From: Gnetum montanum
Lineage: Eukaryota > Streptophyta > Gnetopsida > Gnetales > Gnetaceae
Length of the DNA: 47,258 nt
NCBI GenBank assembly: GCA_015680685.1
Contig: MNCI01029463.1
Location: forward strand, 132,234-179,491
Reading direction: 5' to 3'
Shown here: piece by piece, positions 44,190 through 47,258 of the stretch
Position numbering within the stretch: position 1 is the stretch's first letter
How the letters are laid out: each line of letters opens with the position of its first letter
Made by a program: the position numbers and the translations under genes
The notes under the pieces: model-generated
Databases searched by the model: none
The model's input: the letters and a program-made list of their open reading frames with translations, nothing else
What the model was told of the DNA's origin: nothing

Positions 44190-44616
44190 AAGGGTAGATT
44201 TGCCTAACCCTTAGCGCAGAGAAAGTTTTATTAATCCTATTGCTATGCCAAGCTCTCAAGTGATCGGTTTTGGATCTTGAGAGATCAGCATAGCTCTCAC
44301 ACTGGGCTGAGTAGTTGCTTAGCACCTATGGTGCCCTAAACTGAGAGGGAAACCTCAACGTTAAAGGTACTAACTGCGGTGCTTGAGAAAATCATTTTTG
44401 TAAGGCTACAAAGGGTTTGCAGATGAGAAAAATAAGGAGATCGAGTAGCGATCGAAGGCTTTTTATCCTGTAGGATTCCAAAGGAACTGTCGTGGAGACT
44501 AATCTGCACCACACGATGCGTAAACAACCACAAAATGATGTCACATTTACGCTAGTGCGTGATAGGGTACAAAACACGTGTAGGACTACCGTGAAACACA
44601 GAAAAGGTACCAAAAG
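44190..44616. other. Leader between primer site and gag of the Tat/Ogre element
   Basis: No coding signal. Fits the 5' untranslated leader of the minus-strand element. Confidence 0.4.
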
Positions 44617-44640
44617 TCCCTCCTTCTAGCGCCAGAAAAC
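44617..44640 (-). other. Primer-binding site of the Tat/Ogre element
   Basis: On the minus strand the bases after the LTR read gttttCTGGCGCTAGAAGG, the form TCTGGCGCTAGAAGGAGG seen next to the 5' LTR of many plant Tat-lineage elements. It fixes the LTR boundary at 44641 (tgtagcgatc). Confidence 0.75.
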
Positions 44641-46400
44641 TGTAGCGATCAAAAACGTCGATGGCTGGAAACACCAAGAGGTTTTCGGGCGAACAGTTTT
44701 AACCCCAGATCCGTGCGAGGGCCATGCTAGATAAAATGAAAATGAGGTGTCCTGAATGGTCTGGTTGATCAGACAAGGACTTAACTAGTGTAACTTAACC
44801 TTTCATAAATGTTGTTTTAAGTGCGAAATACGTGAGATCTAACCAATGGTTAATAAATGCGATGATAAAGAAAATGATGTTGAACAATGATGACAATGAA
44901 GAAATAACAGAGTAACTGGCATAAGAAAATACACCACCGCAAAGTCACGGCTTCTTTGCTTGAAAATGTATAACAAGTTATACAATGTCGGAGGCACACG
45001 AAGAGTCCAGGAATGACCAGAATGCTCGAAATACCTCAACTATGTTTTTTGAGTACAAGCTTAAAAGCCAACAGTGCAAAATGCCAATAAGAAAAAAACT
45101 AATACCAAGTGCTAATGCAAAAGATGCCAACCACTGAAATTTGTTGACCCAACAAATTGCCAATTTGCCAACTTGCCAACAAAATTCTCAATTTTCCAAC
45201 CAAATTTTCCCAACTTTGCAAACCCTTTGAGCGTTGCTCGTCGGGGTATTTATAGGGCCAGGAGCAGGCGAGAGATGCGGTTTAGATGCCACATGTCCTG
45301 GACTCACGAGACGCTGACGTGCCCATATTACATGGATATGCAAAGCCTATTGTGAACCTGCTACGCTGCAATCATGTTGTCGAAACTGGGAGTCCTGGCA
45401 TCAAGTGTGCAAACAATGCAAGCAAGAGATGAAGAACACTGGCGTAGCATAGCTTTTTGTTATGCTATGCTATGCTATGTAGCATAGCACGTTGGCATAG
45501 CGTAGCACAGCGTTGCCACTAGTTTGGAAAGGAAATTTGTGTTGAAGTCAACTGCATCTGTTGGAAGCTTTAGCACGCATCGAATTAACTTTTGAAGCAC
45601 TTCATTTAGTTTGCATCTCTGCTACGCTATGTAGCATAGCAGCTAGCTTTATCTACAACTTGTGCTGAAATTGCAAACATTTGTTTGAAGCTTTGACCAT
45701 GCCAATAGCTACAACTTTTGCCTTTTGCGAAGGGGAGCCTCTGAACTTACTGAACTTGCATTTGAAACATTTCTTGCTACTCTTGTATTGTCACTACGCT
45801 GTGCTATGCTATGTAACGTAGCATAGTGTAGCAGTCGGCATATCCTGCTTTTTGCTCAAATCACCACTTTCTAGTAAGAGACCTTGCTAAAGGACTTGAA
45901 GTTGAACAAGGTAACTAGTTTTGGAGGCCGAAGTGCTTGCCGAGTGTAATTTCTTCATTGGAATCACCTAGTAAGCTGGGCCTTTTTGATTTGCCTTTGC
46001 TACACTATGCTACGTTGCGTAGTGCAGCATAGCATAGCACCCTGTTCTGCAACAATTTGCACTTGATTACCTGAGCAACTATCTTCTAGGGCTTGCTATG
46101 CTACATAGCGTAGTGTAGCGTAGCAAGCTTCTTCACTAGAAAACTTGCCAAACTGTTTTGCACATCTTGAGCACCGTCAACAACTCCAAGTATGGTTTCT
46201 GAATAGACTGTTAGCTAGGTGAAACATCCAAGTGGGTAGGCCAGAGAGTCCATCGGGCCTGTCAGCTCTAGAGGTAGAAAACTTGCCGAACTGAATAGTC
46301 TAAACTCAGTGCATTCATTTCCTGCCAAACTGTCATAAGGCTACACTTGTGGAAATGTTTAACTCATTTCCAAGACCCTGGTGAAGCAAGAGTGCCTTGA
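44641..46400 (-). repeat. 5' LTR of the Tat/Ogre element (outer edge uncertain)
   Basis: Starts TGTAGCGATC next to the primer site. TATAAATA on the minus strand at 45247-45254. U3 is long (45255 to at least 46130) and full of GCTATGCTACGTAGCATAGC-like palindromes. The outer edge must lie between 46130 and about 46415, where gag sequence of another element begins; 'ctaca' near 46345 and 'tttca' near 46413 are candidate ends. No partner LTR is in the window, so length cannot be fixed. Confidence 0.65.
45435..46125. promoter_or_regulatory. Clustered palindromes GCTATGCTACGTAGCATAGC in LTR U3
   Basis: At least five clusters (about 45440-45505, 45620-45645, 45795-45835, 45998-46042, 46095-46125), each an inverted repeat of gctatgctac / gtagcatagc with small changes. 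Such long perfect stems could extrude cruciforms or bind dimeric factors; that is inference. The same words occur in introns of the antisense gene (36040-36090, 36640-36670, 38175-38215). Confidence 0.6.
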
Positions 46401-46414
46401 AATTTAAGGGTGTT

Positions 46415-47258
46415 TCAATGATGGAATGGATACATGAAAAATGTGGAGAATATGCCAACACTATTAGAGGTAGAACCATGACGAACCAAGAAGTATGATA
46501 GAACACCCTTAGACAATCAAAAAGAAGGGTTGAAGAGAATAAGAACTCAACTACTAATCATATGTATCAATGTAACTTTTGCCTGTACGATCACCCCAAA
46601 GGTCAATGCACAATCTTGTCACATCTACATGAGCATTGGAGAAGAATGTTACATCTAGAGTTCGTACAAAAATACTGTGTTCAATCATAATGGCAAAAAT
46701 CTTAGTCGTGAGGGAGGCCACCCCCAAACTGGTCACACCCTCATATCATCCGAACCCAAGCGCTTACTAGGTTTAACATCCTATTTCCCCAACCAAGTCA
46801 ACATCTTCTATCTCACCACATTGTTATTATTCTCCTAAGTACTATCAGCCCATGACCTCTTCCACAAGATCACCACCTCATATTCCTTATACTTCTCCTT
46901 ACCCTCAATATTCTCATCCTTCACCTCCTTCTACACCACCACCAATTGTGCCTGAAGGATTTGCACCATAGCATCAACCCACAAACATTACTTGTGCTGC
47001 TACTATCAACTACAGTGGGAATCCTCCACAACATCAGAAGCATTCTTTCTTTAGACATGACCATAAGAAGGGACAGCACAGTTCCAAGACCACTGCATCC
47101 TCCCACTCAGCACAAGTTCAACATTGTGGTGCATTTTTCTTCTCGAACCCAACGGCTCGTGTTACCTTATCAAGGCCACCGATCAAAACTCCAACAACTA
47201 TGGGGCCCAATGAATATAGCCACGTAGGGAGACATACCAATCCTTGCATACCATCTTA
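46415..47258 (+). pseudogene. gag fragment related to the non-autonomous element, opposite orientation
   Basis: The plus strand reads MMEWIHEKCGEYA, then YQCNFCLYDHPKGQC (CX2CX3HX4C, about 46561-46605), then a Pro/Ser/Tyr-rich region and NPPQHQKHSFFRHDHKKGQH (near 47025-47085). This is colinear with the minus-strand gag at about 18200-17350 (MLEWMYQKCGEYI, CNICLYNHPKG, KPPQHQKRPFFKHGRKKGQH). Here the knuckle Gln codon is intact where the other copy has TAG. Several stops and shifts. It runs off the window; the Tat/Ogre LTR abuts its left end, so that element probably inserted into it. Confidence 0.75.

Larger units (their letters stand above)
30903..46400 (-). mobile_element. Degenerate Tat/Ogre-type Ty3 retrotransposon with an antisense gene inside
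   Basis: Minus strand. From right to left: LTR (44641 to about 46400), primer site, gag (about 43900-42330), gag end and protease (42300-40709), an antisense gene region (40460-34741), RT with assembly gap, two RNase H domains, integrase, and tandem array 1. The double RNase H is the hallmark of the Tat/Ogre lineage of plant Ty3 elements. The left LTR is not seen in the window. The antisense gene between protease and RT is out of the usual place; extra antisense ORFs of this lineage usually lie between integrase and the 3' LTR. Confidence 0.75.

Overview
This is nuclear DNA from a seed plant with a large, repeat-choked genome. No gene in the window has an intact reading frame. Almost everything recognisable is a decayed, nested transposable element, plus one orphan cytochrome P450 exon. 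Penelope-like retroelements (known in conifers, scarce in flowering plants) beside Tat/Ogre-type Ty3 and L1 elements make a gymnosperm plausible, but the sequence alone does not settle the species.

Layout. 1-719 is the end of an LTR. 1740-2215 is a Copia integrase remnant and 2524-2753 a P450 exon with its splice sites. From 2.9 to 27 kb lies a head-to-tail series of three Penelope-like elements (PLE), all on the minus strand: A 2880-5530, B 5531-8167 continuing at 22351, and C 24326-26990. Copy B is split by a plus-strand L1-type LINE (8168-22350) with a 19-bp target duplication. That LINE is split by a minus-strand LTR element (11456-20085) with a 5-bp duplication. The LTR element is non-autonomous: it has gag (17127-19112) and a second long ORF with a putative plant transposon-protein domain and coiled coils (12520-15208), but no protease, reverse transcriptase or integrase. 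A second copy of its gag, in the opposite orientation, runs off the right edge (46415-47258).

27-31 kb holds a minisatellite, an unrecognised decayed ORF (28140-29556) and AT-rich filler. 30.9-46.4 kb is a degenerate minus-strand Tat/Ogre-type Ty3 element: LTR 44641 to about 46400, primer site, gag, protease, then RT, two RNase H domains and integrase, with a 263-bp assembly gap in the RT. Between protease and RT sits a plus-strand gene of about 4.6 kb with its own TATA box and about eight exons. Five of its splice junctions keep reading phase. Tandem arrays of a short hairpin motif flank this gene, and a related array lies beyond the 3' end of pol.

Two regulatory themes recur. The non-autonomous LTR family has arrays of the palindrome GCGATATCGC just upstream of its TATA box, and the same arrangement stands before its internal second ORF. 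The Tat element's LTR and the introns of its antisense gene share GCTATGCTACGTAGCATAGC-like palindromes. Premature stops are mostly TAG or TAA where Gln or Trp is expected, as cytosine-methylation decay would produce.
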